A DNA stretch of 64,000 bases from Collimonas fungivorans (GTDB lineage: Bacteria; Pseudomonadota; Gammaproteobacteria; Burkholderiales; Burkholderiaceae_D): NCBI RefSeq assembly GCF_001584145.1, contig NZ_CP013232.1, forward strand, positions 3,224,001-3,288,000. The letters are read 5' to 3'. Positions within the stretch are counted from its first letter, which is position 1, and every line of letters starts with the position of its first letter. A program made the position numbers and the translations under genes. Shown one piece after another: positions 9,679 through 17,920 of the stretch. The notes beneath the pieces are model-generated. The model saw only the letters and a program-made list of their open reading frames with translations, ran no database searches and was not told the DNA's origin.

Positions 9679-10026
9679 ATGGGGAAAATACTACTAGTGC
9701 TGGTACTGGCGGGCTTGGCTGCTGCAATGCCGAACCGGGCCGTTGCCGACGCCGGCCCGGGAATTGCCGGAACCGCGCCGTTTTATGCGCCGCCGGCGTT
9801 ATATGGGGCAGAACTGCATCCGGCGCCGCTATTCCATCCGCCAGCCGCCATGACCGTGGCGCCGGTCTGGCGCGAACGCAATGAATGGGAAAAACGGCGC
9901 GTCGAACAATGGGCCGAGATCGAGCGGCATCGCCAGGAATGGCGAGAAACCCATGGCAGCGATGCCAGCGGCATGCCGATCCGCAGCGATGCCGCGCACG
10001 GTCCGACCTCCTCCGGCAATTTCTGA
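9679..10026 (+). CDS. Small secreted hypothetical protein
   Basis: 115-aa protein with a clear signal peptide (MGKILLVLVLAGLAAAMPNRAVA, cleavage near residue 23). The mature part is Pro/Ala-rich, then has a charged helical stretch (WRERNEWEKRRVEQWAEIERHRQEWRE) that may be a short coiled coil. I do not recognise a family. It stands alone and converges on the next minus-strand gene. Confidence 0.6.
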   Translation: MGKILLVLVLAGLAAAMPNRAVADAGPGIAGTAPFYAPPALYGAELHPAPLFHPPAAMTVAPVWRERNEWEKRRVEQWAEIERHRQEWRETHGSDASGMPIRSDAAHGPTSSGNF

Positions 10027-10057
10027 CAGTTGCCGGATGGGCTAGCGCCAAGTCCTG

Positions 10058-10372
10058 TCAGAAGCGCGGCAAATCGGCCAGCGTGCGCCCGGACGCATCG
10101 TGGCCGGCAATGCCGATGCCTTCGATACCGTGCTCGTGGATTACCAGTGCGATGTTAGGGCCGCGCACGATTTTCCCGTCGACGGCAAATGCTGTCGCCA
10201 CTTCGTCGCCGAAATGCAGGGCGTCGACCACCAGGCTGACGTCCTGTTCAGAAGTCTTATGCTCCCACCCGATAGAACCGTCATCCTTCGACTTGGCCCG
10301 TCCCCAGCGCACTTCTTCAACCCGGTCGCCGGCGACATTAAAACGAACCGCTTCGATCATATGAATGGACAT
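10058..10372 (-). CDS. Hypothetical protein, about 104 aa
   Basis: Soluble protein with no signal peptide, starting MSIHMIEAVRFNVAGDRVEEVRWG. The ATG at 10372 has GGAG 6 nt upstream, better than the longer in-frame start at 10414. The pattern of alternating short strands (VSLVVDALHFGDEVATAF, IALVIHEHGIEGIGI) suggests a small beta-rich fold. I do not recognise a characterised family. Confidence 0.6.
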   Translation of the reverse strand: MSIHMIEAVRFNVAGDRVEEVRWGRAKSKDDGSIGWEHKTSEQDVSLVVDALHFGDEVATAFAVDGKIVRGPNIALVIHEHGIEGIGIAGHDASGRTLADLPRF

Positions 10373-10490
10373 GCATTTCTCCGGGATAGAAAGTCGAATG
10401 GATTTTTGCTTCATGGTACCCGCCCTGCCAACCGGCAGCAAGGTGCCAAATGAAAATTTGCCGACGCATGGCCGTCATGCATGCGCGCAT

Positions 10491-10523
10491 AAAAAACGCC
10501 GCTCAAGGGAGCGGCATTTTTTT
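10491..10523 (-). terminator. Bidirectional rho-independent terminator
   Basis: Perfect 7-bp GC-rich stem GCCGCTC / GAGCGGC with 4-nt loop, flanked by A6 on the left and T7 on the right, so it can work in both directions. It lies 18 nt past the stop codon of the minus-strand gene at 10542-10937. Confidence 0.8.
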
Positions 10524-10541
10524 GTGCGGCGTGTGATCGGA

Positions 10542-10937
10542 TCAATACGGCGCATCGTCAGGGGCAACCCGCAGCCAGCCGCTCGGGCAAGCCGGCACAT
10601 CGGGATAATAGCCGGGAGGATCATTACAGTAGTAACTGTAGTTGGCCTCGGGCTGGACATACATCAACGGCGCCGCATCGGGATAAAAAAACGGGTCGCG
10701 ATAAACTGGCGGCCAGAAAAAAGGACCGCCTATGATGATCCGGCCGCGTCCATGGAAATCGCGAAACCGATGGAAACCGTGGCGAGCCTGGTAGCCGCCG
10801 CCATGATTCATGCCGCTGCCATTGCCGTGAAAACCGCCACCTCCGCGAGCCCCGTGGTTCTGCGCAAGCGCAGAACCGCTGGCAGCACTTAGCATCAGCG
10901 CGGCGGCCGCAAACCATAAAACCATGAATTTTTTCAT
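10542..10937 (-). CDS. Small Gly/His-rich secreted protein
   Basis: 131-aa exported protein. The signal peptide is MKKFMVLWFAAAALMLSAASGSALA. The mature N-terminus is rich in Gly, His and Arg (GARGGGGFHGNGSGMNHGGG), followed by an aromatic/proline segment (GGPFFWPPVYRDPFFYPDA) and a C-terminal YYCNDPPGYYPDVPACPSGW block with two cysteines that could form a disulfide. This C..P.GYYP.V..C..GW block recurs in small envelope proteins of proteobacteria whose role is unknown. The start has a GGTGTCGC context but is fixed by the signal peptide. Confidence 0.7.
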   Translation of the reverse strand: MKKFMVLWFAAAALMLSAASGSALAQNHGARGGGGFHGNGSGMNHGGGYQARHGFHRFRDFHGRGRIIIGGPFFWPPVYRDPFFYPDAAPLMYVQPEANYSYYCNDPPGYYPDVPACPSGWLRVAPDDAPY

Positions 10938-11124
10938 AGCGACACCTTTTACTTCCCGTGCCGTCGCAACGACAGCACAAACTGCCTTCCTGTATTCAAT
11001 ATAGATTGTGCAATACAAAGGGTAACTACAAATCGGTAAGGTTTGCAACAAGCTGTATCATTCCATCGCATTACACGGTTACGGTATACTTGCCCGTCCC
11101 AAACGCAGAAAGAAAGCAATTGAA

Positions 11125-11367
11125 ATGACGACATACAAAGAGCTGCAAGCACAAATCGAGCAATTGAGAAAGCAGGCGGAAGAACTGCGCCAGGCCGAAA
11201 TCGCGGACGTCATTACCGAAATAAAAACCAAGATGCAGGAATACGGTATCACAGGAGCGGATCTGGGACTGATGGGCAAGAAGCGCATCATGAAAACCAG
11301 CCCTGCGATGGAAGCGGAAACGCCAGCGCCGGCACACACCGATGCGCCGGCCAGCAGCGAAATGTAA
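11125..11367 (+). CDS. H-NS-like protein lacking the C-terminal DNA-binding domain
   Basis: 80-aa protein whose first ~55 residues (YKELQAQIEQLRKQAEELRQAEIADVITEIKTKMQEYGITGADLG) match the oligomerisation region of H-NS family nucleoid proteins of Burkholderiales. The family normally continues into a GKTWSGRGRPPKW DNA-binding domain. Here it is replaced by a short low-complexity tail (ETPAPAHTDAPASSEM), and that motif is absent from all three downstream frames, so it is not a simple frameshift. By analogy with truncated H-NS forms it may form mixed oligomers and modulate a full-length H-NS. That is inference. Confidence 0.75.
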   Translation: MTTYKELQAQIEQLRKQAEELRQAEIADVITEIKTKMQEYGITGADLGLMGKKRIMKTSPAMEAETPAPAHTDAPASSEM

Positions 11368-11393
11368 GGCAGGACAGGTTTCACACCAGATTG

Positions 11394-11440
11394 CTGTCGT
11401 TGACGGACAAAGGAATTTTCAAGATATCCGTCAATGACAG
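11394..11440. other. Stem-loop between convergent genes
   Basis: 14-nt arms (11394-11407 and 11427-11440) pair at 13 of 14 positions around a 19-nt loop. There is no T-run. It sits between the ends of the H-NS-like gene and the autotransporter gene and may protect or terminate both transcripts. Confidence 0.4.
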
Positions 11441-11460
11441 CCGTCACTCAGATACTCTAA

Positions 11461-14343
11461 TCAATCGAGCCCGAAGCGCAGCCCCAGCGCCAGCACGTTG
11501 TTGCGTAACCCGCCATTGCCCAGCTGCGCATCGTAGTTCAGGTACCAGCCCCAGCGGCTGTCGACCGCCGTACTCAAGCCCAGTCCCGCCCAGCCGCTGC
11601 TGCGCGCCAGCCCTATCCCCTGCACCGTGAAGCGCGCCGCCGGCGCTCCCACATACGCCGCCCCGAAATCCAGGCTGCCCTCGCTGAACGCATGCTGCCA
11701 CGCCGCGTATGCCTGCAGCACACTCATGCCGCCAGCCCATTGGAAACGGCTCTCGCCGCGCACCCCCAGCAACCCCGCTGTCTGTTTGTAGACCTGGCTC
11801 TCGGCCGTCAAGCCGAACACTCCGCCGCTTTCCGTAAAACCGCCGCGCTTGAGACGGTCGTAGGCCAGGCCGACATAGGGCGTCAGCCGCAGGTCCGCCG
11901 ACAGCGGCAGTCCATAACCGCCCTCCATATAGGCTGACCACAGGCTATCGGTGTGGCTGGCGCCCAGGTCCTGCTCGGTATTGCCGATCAGCGCCGTGCG
12001 CGTCACCGTGCTGTCGATGCTGGCCACTCCCGCCCGGCCCGACACATAAGCGCCGCCGTCGCCGAAGCCATGGCGGCCATACAGCGAGACGCCGGTACTG
12101 TGCCCCTTGCCCTGGCCGCCGAGGCGGTCGAAACTGGCCTTACTGTCCGCATACGCCAGCGCCGCGCCGCCGATGGTGTACGTACCGAGCCGGGTATCGA
12201 CGCCGAACTGCCCGCCCCATAAGGAGGTGTCGCCGCTGGCATAGCCGCTCTGGTTCAGCTTGCCCGAGGCGCCGATGGCGCTGACCCACAAGCCGGCGCC
12301 GTCCTGCCCTTCCGCCTGGTTGCCCAAAGCCGCCAGCCGATTGCCCAAGTCGCGATTCAATGCCTGCGACTGCTGGAAAGTGAGCGCCTGGGCCGAGGCG
12401 TGGATCTGTCCCGACAGGCTGTCGAGCACCTGTCCTGCCACCGCGACGCTGGCGCTCTTCTGCAGGGCAGCCGCACTGGCCAGGAATGTCCCGTTGGCCC
12501 CCGTCACCTTGCCGCTGGCGACCATCTGGTCCGCCGCCTGCAGTCCGGTCTCCAGGTTGGCTGCCGCATTATTGCGGGTGGCATCCCCTTTAAACGCAGC
12601 CGCAGCCATGGTGGCGACATTGGTGCGGCTGATATGCAGGTCCACTTCCCTGGCCTGGTAGGACAGGTTCGCTGCAATGAACACGCCCGGCGTAAAACCG
12701 ACGCCATCGGCCTCGAAGCTGATATCGCTGAATTGGCCGCTGACCCCGCCCGCGGCGGTGAGCACCTTGCCGCTCACCCCTACCTGCTGGGTCACATACC
12801 CGGACGGATCCGTGCTGCCGCCGGGGGTGGTGGCGACCAGGTGCGAATTGCCCAGGATCGCCGCACCGCCCACCGTCAAGGTGCTGTTGAGCTGGTTCGC
12901 CAGCACCGCCCCTGGCGTGGCGACGTAGTTGCCGGCGATGGTGAGACCGGCGCCGCTGCTGTCGACCCGGCCATTATTGTTGACATTGCCATGGATGCGG
13001 CCGCCATCGCCGCCCAGCCGGCCCAGTGCGCTGACATTGACGCTGGAGGCCACCGAGCCGGTGATGTTCAGCCGGCCGCCCAGGATATTGCTGGCGCCCT
13101 GGTAAGTATTGGCGCCGGCCAGGGTCAGTTGCCCGCTGCCGCTCTTGTTCAAGCCGGCGTCGCCGCCGATATCGTTCTTGAACACCGAGGAAACGTTATC
13201 GAAGGCGATGTTCACATTCGGTCCCAGCGCCAGCCGTGCATCGAACAGCGCCGGGCCGTTGACCGCCTTGCTCGCGTTCAGCAAGCCCCAGCCGTAGGTG
13301 GCGGTATCGTGCATGTCGGTCGCCGTCGACAGGATGGTCTGGCGGATCAGGTCGGCGTTCATCCAGGGATAGGCCTGCTGCACCAGGGCCGCCGCGCCGC
13401 TCACCGCCGGCGCCGCGAACGAGGTGCCGAAGACCCGCGTGCCGCTGCTGCTGGAGATGAAATCGCCGGCTGCCGCCAGGCACCAGTTGGCGGCCACGCC
13501 GCAGCGGTTGGCGTAGCTGGAAATGCCCCCCGGCACGGTATCGCTGGCGCTATAACCATTGCTGCCGCCGGCGGCGTTGACCGCGGTGACCGCCAGCCAG
13601 CCGCTTTGCAGATCGCCGAACAGGGATGGCAGGCTGGCGTTCAGATTCGGTTGCGCCGCGCCGTCATTGCCGGTGGACCAGATGAACAGTCCTTGCTGCG
13701 CCACATAGGGCTGGTACAAACCATGCAGGGCCAGCGCCTGGCCGACCGAGGCGCCGGTGGCGCTGATGCCGTTGGACTGGTTGAAGATCCGTACGCCCTT
13801 GGCGAACAGGTCCTGGTAGATCTGGTTATTGAGCAGCAGGCTGTTGCCGGTGGTGCCGGCCGCCGCCGCTTGCACGAAGACGCCGGGAGCGACGCCCAGG
13901 GTACTGCCGGCCAGGGCCTGCGCCACTTCCGTGCCGTGCATGTTGCCGTTGGCGCCGCCGCTGCTGTAGACGGTCTTGCTGATGCGTCCGGCCAGCTGGG
14001 TATCGCTGACATCGAAGTCGGTATCGACCACGCCGACCGTGATGCCGGCGCCGGTCATGCCCTGGGCGCGGGCGGCCTGGAGATTGCTGGGATCGAGTAC
14101 GTTGAGCATCGGCGGCGGCAACACTGGCGGCGTCACTACCGGCGGTGTGATGGCGCTGCCGCTATTGGATGGAGGTGGCTGTGCTAGAACTGGAGGAACA
14201 ACCGGCGGCGTGCTTGGAGCCGGCGTAGCAGGCGGATTGGGATTGCTGCTGCCGCCTCCCCCGCCTCCGCATCCAGAAATAATTGCTGACACGGCAACAA
14301 AAATAGCAGATAAGGATCCCTGACGAGACATTGCTTTGCCCAT
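11461..14343 (-). CDS. Lipoprotein-type subtilisin (S8) autotransporter protease
   Basis: 960-aa type Va autotransporter. A signal with lipobox (IISGC, Cys 25) is followed by Gly- and Pro-rich linkers, as in NalP/SphB1. The peptidase S8 triad is visible: Asp 107 (VGVVDTDFD), His 136 (NMHGTEVA), Ser 308 (FGTSFAAPAVSG). A passenger-associated repeat (GSGQLTLAGANTYQGASNILGGRLNITG region) leads to a C-terminal beta-barrel ending ALGLRFGLD. The final residue is Asp rather than the usual aromatic. The ATG at 14343 is chosen for GGAGGGG 5 nt upstream. Related proteases process other surface proteins; the target here is unknown. It is monocistronic with a long AT-rich upstream region. Confidence 0.9.
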   Translation of the reverse strand: MGKAMSRQGSLSAIFVAVSAIISGCGGGGGGSSNPNPPATPAPSTPPVVPPVLAQPPPSNSGSAITPPVVTPPVLPPPMLNVLDPSNLQAARAQGMTGAGITVGVVDTDFDVSDTQLAGRISKTVYSSGGANGNMHGTEVAQALAGSTLGVAPGVFVQAAAAGTTGNSLLLNNQIYQDLFAKGVRIFNQSNGISATGASVGQALALHGLYQPYVAQQGLFIWSTGNDGAAQPNLNASLPSLFGDLQSGWLAVTAVNAAGGSNGYSASDTVPGGISSYANRCGVAANWCLAAAGDFISSSSGTRVFGTSFAAPAVSGAAALVQQAYPWMNADLIRQTILSTATDMHDTATYGWGLLNASKAVNGPALFDARLALGPNVNIAFDNVSSVFKNDIGGDAGLNKSGSGQLTLAGANTYQGASNILGGRLNITGSVASSVNVSALGRLGGDGGRIHGNVNNNGRVDSSGAGLTIAGNYVATPGAVLANQLNSTLTVGGAAILGNSHLVATTPGGSTDPSGYVTQQVGVSGKVLTAAGGVSGQFSDISFEADGVGFTPGVFIAANLSYQAREVDLHISRTNVATMAAAAFKGDATRNNAAANLETGLQAADQMVASGKVTGANGTFLASAAALQKSASVAVAGQVLDSLSGQIHASAQALTFQQSQALNRDLGNRLAALGNQAEGQDGAGLWVSAIGASGKLNQSGYASGDTSLWGGQFGVDTRLGTYTIGGAALAYADSKASFDRLGGQGKGHSTGVSLYGRHGFGDGGAYVSGRAGVASIDSTVTRTALIGNTEQDLGASHTDSLWSAYMEGGYGLPLSADLRLTPYVGLAYDRLKRGGFTESGGVFGLTAESQVYKQTAGLLGVRGESRFQWAGGMSVLQAYAAWQHAFSEGSLDFGAAYVGAPAARFTVQGIGLARSSGWAGLGLSTAVDSRWGWYLNYDAQLGNGGLRNNVLALGLRFGLD

Positions 14344-14785
14344 GACGCCCCTCCATGTGTGCTTCAACTTCAACCCGATCAACGATCGATATATCGGCCT
14401 ACTGCATTCACATACTCAGTTGCGTATCCTCAGCTTGAATCTGTTTTTTTATTTCTGTACGGCAATTTATTATGCGCCCGTTTGGTGCAACATCCATTCA
14501 TTTTTATTTATTTTGAGAAACTGTTTCTTTATAGATACATTTTTATTGTGACAATGAAAATACACAAGACACACCCAGGCGATAAAACCGAGGGAGGCTT
14601 TTGTCTGCGGACACAGGCCTGCGCTGTTCCGGCGACATGGGGAGATTTAAAGGGAGTTTGTGATACACCAACATTTTGACGAGATGACCAAGGCTTTTGT
14701 TATTATTACCCTCTGGTAATCTTACCGAAACCCATGGACGCCGCCACAAGCGCGCACCCATGCCAACAAACCATAGGGGATAGAA
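14344..14785. other. AT-rich divergent intergenic region
   Basis: About 440 bp between the divergent autotransporter and DUF805 genes, much richer in A/T than its surroundings. It must hold both promoters. A short 6-bp palindrome (ATTACC CTCT GGTAAT) lies at 14705-14720. I see no convincing gene; the antisense frame over the DUF805 gene is a shadow. AT-rich regions like this are typical H-NS targets. Confidence 0.5.
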
Positions 14786-15136
14786 ATGACGTTTACGGAA
14801 TCGATCAAAGTCTGCTTTTCCAAGTACGCCGACTTCAACGGCAGGGCTTCGCGCTCCGAGTATTGGTGGTACGTGCTTTTTATCGTCCTGGCTTCGTTCG
14901 CAACCGGTGCAATCAACGACAAGCTGAGTATCCTCTTTTCCGTTGCGACCCTGCTGCCATCGATTGCAGTCGCAGCACGGCGCCTGCATGATACGAACCG
15001 CAGCGGCTGGTGGCAGCTGATCGGGCTCATCCCCGTCATTGGCTGGATCATCATCATCTATTTCCTGGTCCAGGAAGCAAAAGAACCCAACAATTTCGGC
15101 GCGGCAGTGCCTGCCCCGAATCTTCCGGAAACCTGA
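14786..15136 (+). CDS. DUF805 family inner-membrane protein
   Basis: 116-aa membrane protein of the DUF805 (YhaH-like) family. Typical features are the N-terminal FNGRASRSEYWWYVLF, three to four hydrophobic segments, AVAARRLHDTNRSGWWQLIGLIPVIGWIIII and a short polar C-terminus. Function of the family is unknown. GGGGATAG precedes the ATG. It is separated from the following hydrolase by 54 nt and may be co-transcribed. Confidence 0.88.
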   Translation: MTFTESIKVCFSKYADFNGRASRSEYWWYVLFIVLASFATGAINDKLSILFSVATLLPSIAVAARRLHDTNRSGWWQLIGLIPVIGWIIIIYFLVQEAKEPNNFGAAVPAPNLPET

Positions 15137-15190
15137 AACCGATGCCGGGAATCCTCTCGGGATTCCCGGCCCACGCACCTGCAGGAAACC

Positions 15191-15724
15191 ATGAAATCCG
15201 CTCTACTCGTCATCGATGTCCAGCAAGCTTTGTTTGATGAAACGCCGCGCCCGTTCGAAGCCGATGCAGTCGTGGAGCGCATCAATAGCTTGACCGCCAG
15301 CGCCCGCGCCGCGGGGGTTCCCGTAGTCTTCGTCCAGCATGAGGCCAGTGACCTCGAATACAACTCCGCAGGCTGGCAGCTCCAGCCTGGATTGCAGTTA
15401 AAGGAAGGCGACGCAAAACTGCGCAAGACCACGCCAGACTCCTTCCTGCGCACAGAGCTCGAAGCACTGCTTGCCTCATGGCAGACCGAGCATGTTGTCA
15501 TCTGCGGCTACGCTTCCGAATTCTGCGTCGACACCACCACCCGCCGCGCCGCCGCCCTCGGTTATCCCGTGACACTGGTGTCCGATGCCCACACCACGCA
15601 CGACAAGCCGCATGCGACCGGCGAGCAGATACGCAGGCATGAAAATGCAACGTTGCCTAACATCGAAAGTTTCGGCCCCGAAATCAAGGCGATTGCCACT
15701 TCCGAAGTACGTTTTGCGGACTAA
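15191..15724 (+). CDS. Isochorismatase-like cysteine hydrolase
   Basis: 177-aa member of the isochorismatase-like (nicotinamidase) superfamily. Catalytic triad candidates are Asp in LLVIDVQQALF (N-terminus), Lys in LRKTTPDSF, and Cys in GYASEFCVDTTTRRA. No siderophore or NAD genes are adjacent, so the substrate is not assignable. AGGAAACC precedes the ATG. Confidence 0.88.
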   Translation: MKSALLVIDVQQALFDETPRPFEADAVVERINSLTASARAAGVPVVFVQHEASDLEYNSAGWQLQPGLQLKEGDAKLRKTTPDSFLRTELEALLASWQTEHVVICGYASEFCVDTTTRRAAALGYPVTLVSDAHTTHDKPHATGEQIRRHENATLPNIESFGPEIKAIATSEVRFAD

Positions 15725-15855
15725 GACCCTGCGCTGACGAGGATGGATGAGAGATGGTCTTGGCAATGAGAACCTGTTAGAATGCGGCCCTGTCCCGTAT
15801 CGCAGGCAGTTGCTGTCGATACATGTTTTGCGCGCTTCTTCGAAACCGCAGAATT

Positions 15856-15942
15856 GCCCGAGTGGTGAAATCGGTAGACACAAGAGACTTAAAATCTCTC
15901 GCCGGAAACGGTGTGCCGGTTCGATTCCGGCCTCGGGCACCA
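15856..15942 (+). tRNA. tRNA-Leu (anticodon UAA)
   Basis: Class II tRNA of 87 nt including encoded CCA. Acceptor GCCCGAG pairs with CTCGGGC, anticodon loop CTTAAAA gives UAA, and a long variable arm and T-arm GGTTCGATTCC are present. A terminator follows 8 nt later. Confidence 0.96.
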
Positions 15943-15950
15943 AAAACTAA

Positions 15951-15977
15951 AAGGCCCTCACTGATGAGAGCCTTTTT
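15951..15977 (+). terminator. Terminator downstream of tRNA-Leu(UAA)
   Basis: Stem AAGGCCCTCA / TGAGAGCCTT with one mismatch, 4-nt loop CTGA, followed by a T-run on the plus strand. Confidence 0.75.
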
Positions 15978-16057
15978 CATTATTTCCGCAATTCAGGTCT
16001 GGATAAAACGGCCTTATCGGTTAACTACGCGCAAGCGGTGTCCTCCCGACCACTCAT

Positions 16058-16501
16058 CTATTTTGTCTCAGCAAGTTTTGTTTCAAGTACGCCTTTCTTC
16101 CCTTCATCGACCTCAACCAGATGAAGTTTGTTACGTGCATACAAAACCCCCATCTTTACTTCCTGCCAGACATAATTCAATGTTCCCTGTTTTGTATCTA
16201 CCTCAAGAGAATCGGTGTTTTCAGCGGTAGATGAAATCACGTGTTTTCCGGGTGTGACTTCTTTGTATAAATATGTTTTTGAAACCGTTTGACCAAGCGG
16301 CACACCATCAATCGCCACATCCATTTTAACGGCACTGCCTATACCCTCGTTGCGGTAAATGTAAATACCGGCTTGGTCTGACGGCGCCTGAAATGTTTTT
16401 AATGCGGCATCTTGTTTTGGATCACCCATTGGTACAGAGGCACAGCCGACAAGACTCGAAACAATAACGGTAGTAACTAACAGCTTGCCATTGAAATTCA
16501 T
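16058..16501 (-). CDS. DUF2846-like lipoprotein
   Basis: 147-aa lipoprotein: signal MNFNGKLLVTTVIVSSLVGC with lipobox LVGC. The mature domain (AGIYIYRNEGIGSAVKMDVAIDG, then a turn leading to TPGKHVISSTAEN) has the beta-sandwich pattern of DUF2846 proteins, which display short envelope domains of unknown role. The ATG at 16501 has AAGGA 7 nt upstream. Its base composition is lower in GC than the housekeeping genes, and it lies just downstream of a tRNA gene, so it may have been acquired. Confidence 0.8.
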   Translation of the reverse strand: MNFNGKLLVTTVIVSSLVGCASVPMGDPKQDAALKTFQAPSDQAGIYIYRNEGIGSAVKMDVAIDGVPLGQTVSKTYLYKEVTPGKHVISSTAENTDSLEVDTKQGTLNYVWQEVKMGVLYARNKLHLVEVDEGKKGVLETKLAETK

Positions 16502-17096
16502 AAACAAATCCTTTGTGGATAAAAATGGTGAGGGCTTTTCAAGAAGCTAAACAACAATTTTTCTTTCTACTGCATCATCTTTTTGAATTAGCTCACAGCG
16601 AATCAACATGAATACATGTTTTATTGCTGGAAATCCAAATAACTCAATAATTCCTAAAAGGTTAAAAACGCAATTTTTTTCTTTTTAGAAACATTTCCAG
16701 CTTTATGCGTATTAACAAATTATTTAGTTATCAAATATTATAAATGTAAATTTTTTAATTTTGTTGCATATTTACACTATTCTCGTAGGTACTGAACTAA
16801 GCACCAAAATCGAAGGAAACCACTTCTAATTCATGAAGAAGCGCGGCGATATTGTGCAATCACTTTTCTTTTGCTCCGCAAAACACATCTATAGCGGTAT
16901 GACGCCGGACCGCCTCATGACAATCGCGCCCACAGTAATAGAAATTATATTTTCCATACTGAAACATGTTATCTTGTTCGCAATAGCCCACACAGCTTTT
17001 CATGGGATTGCCTTGAATATTTTGACCATCGCAAGTTGTCCTAATCGTTGAATTCAAGCACCCGAACGTACTGCTCACGTAAATGGAGTGATCGTC
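16502..17096. other. AT-rich intergenic region, possibly with one tiny gene
   Basis: Nearly 600 bp, strongly A/T-rich especially at 16600-16760, between divergent lipoprotein genes. It holds their promoters. Apart from the small cysteine-rich frame at 16860-17003 I see no gene. Confidence 0.5.
16860..17003 (-). CDS. Possible 47-aa cysteine-rich protein
   Basis: Short frame starting MKSCVGYCEQDNMF and ending DVFCGAKEK. Cysteines at 4, 8, 24, 28 and 42 with two CxxxC pairs, plus histidines at 29 and 35, suggest a small metal-binding module. AAGG lies 7 nt before the ATG at 17003. There is no homology evidence available to me; the overlapping plus-strand frame lacks such a pattern. Treat it as tentative. 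Confidence 0.35.
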   Translation of the reverse strand: MKSCVGYCEQDNMFQYGKYNFYYCGRDCHEAVRRHTAIDVFCGAKEK

Positions 17097-17819
17097 ATGA
17101 AGTCACACGTGTTGACATTGATAGCGATTGCAATTCTCTCGCTTTCCGGCTGCACTTCTCCTCCCATGCAGGACGGGAGGGACAGCTTCTCCAGCTTGCT
17201 CAAGTCTTATTCGTTCGAAGAACTAAGCCCTCCGTCCAGAATCCCCTCACCGGGAACTGTCATTCGCGTCAACTCGATACAACCTTTGAATTACAACGTG
17301 GTTTGTTCTGCCAATGAAGCATTCGGAAATGAATGGGCCGCCAAAATCATTTCTTCTGACACGACCGACATCAACGTTCACGCACTGACGGATCGTAAAT
17401 TCAGCGTCGGCGTCAGTTATCTTTCTCTTCTGTCCGCGTCAGCATCGGCAGGGAAAGTCAGCGACATAAAAATGCAACTGAGTAATGCCAAACTTCTTCT
17501 CATTACCTCAGCCTCAGCGAGATCAGGTATAGCGGAAAAAAACTGCCTGTTTGCACTCAATTTCAAAGGGCAGCGTCTTGCCGGCGAAATAACCATGGTT
17601 ACTTCTGCGCTGCAAGCGGATGTTGAATATTCGGTGGAATTTAAACAGGATGCATCGTTGACTCTGGATGCGAAGATGGAGTTACTTCGAAACATTGCTG
17701 GCAAGCTTGGCGGAACGTTGGCAAACGATTCTTCAGGCACCGTCAGAGGAACAAATCTCTTCTGGGGCATAAAGCGTGACCGGGTCGTGTTTCAACAATA
17801 TTTGGATGCTCATCAATGA
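17097..17819 (+). CDS. Hypothetical lipoprotein
   Basis: 240-aa protein with signal MKSHVLTLIAIAILSLSGC (lipobox LSGC), followed by a Ser/Pro-rich linker and a mixed alpha/beta domain that I do not recognise. Two further cysteines (VVCSANEAF, EKNCLFAL) may pair. The ATG at 17097 has GGAG 8 nt upstream. Codon use is AT-richer than neighbouring genes. It converges on the next secreted-protein gene. Confidence 0.7.
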   Translation: MKSHVLTLIAIAILSLSGCTSPPMQDGRDSFSSLLKSYSFEELSPPSRIPSPGTVIRVNSIQPLNYNVVCSANEAFGNEWAAKIISSDTTDINVHALTDRKFSVGVSYLSLLSASASAGKVSDIKMQLSNAKLLLITSASARSGIAEKNCLFALNFKGQRLAGEITMVTSALQADVEYSVEFKQDASLTLDAKMELLRNIAGKLGGTLANDSSGTVRGTNLFWGIKRDRVVFQQYLDAHQ

Positions 17820-17920
17820 TTGCCGCTGTTCTTGGGCAAGACATCCGCCGAGCATTTCTTGATTGGGCTCGGAGCCATCCGGACGAAATTTGGGCCGTAT
17901 CTATTAGCGACAACGTCGAA

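Noticed and set aside
11125..11367. H-NS gene truncated by frameshift
   Set aside because: No DNA-binding motif is found in the other frames downstream.
12400..14187. Long plus-strand open frame opposite the autotransporter
   Set aside because: It is antisense to a gene with clear domains; low-complexity composition comes from GC-rich codon bias.
14543..15178. Minus-strand 211-residue frame opposite DUF805
   Set aside because: DUF805 matches its family well; the antisense protein has no recognisable pattern.
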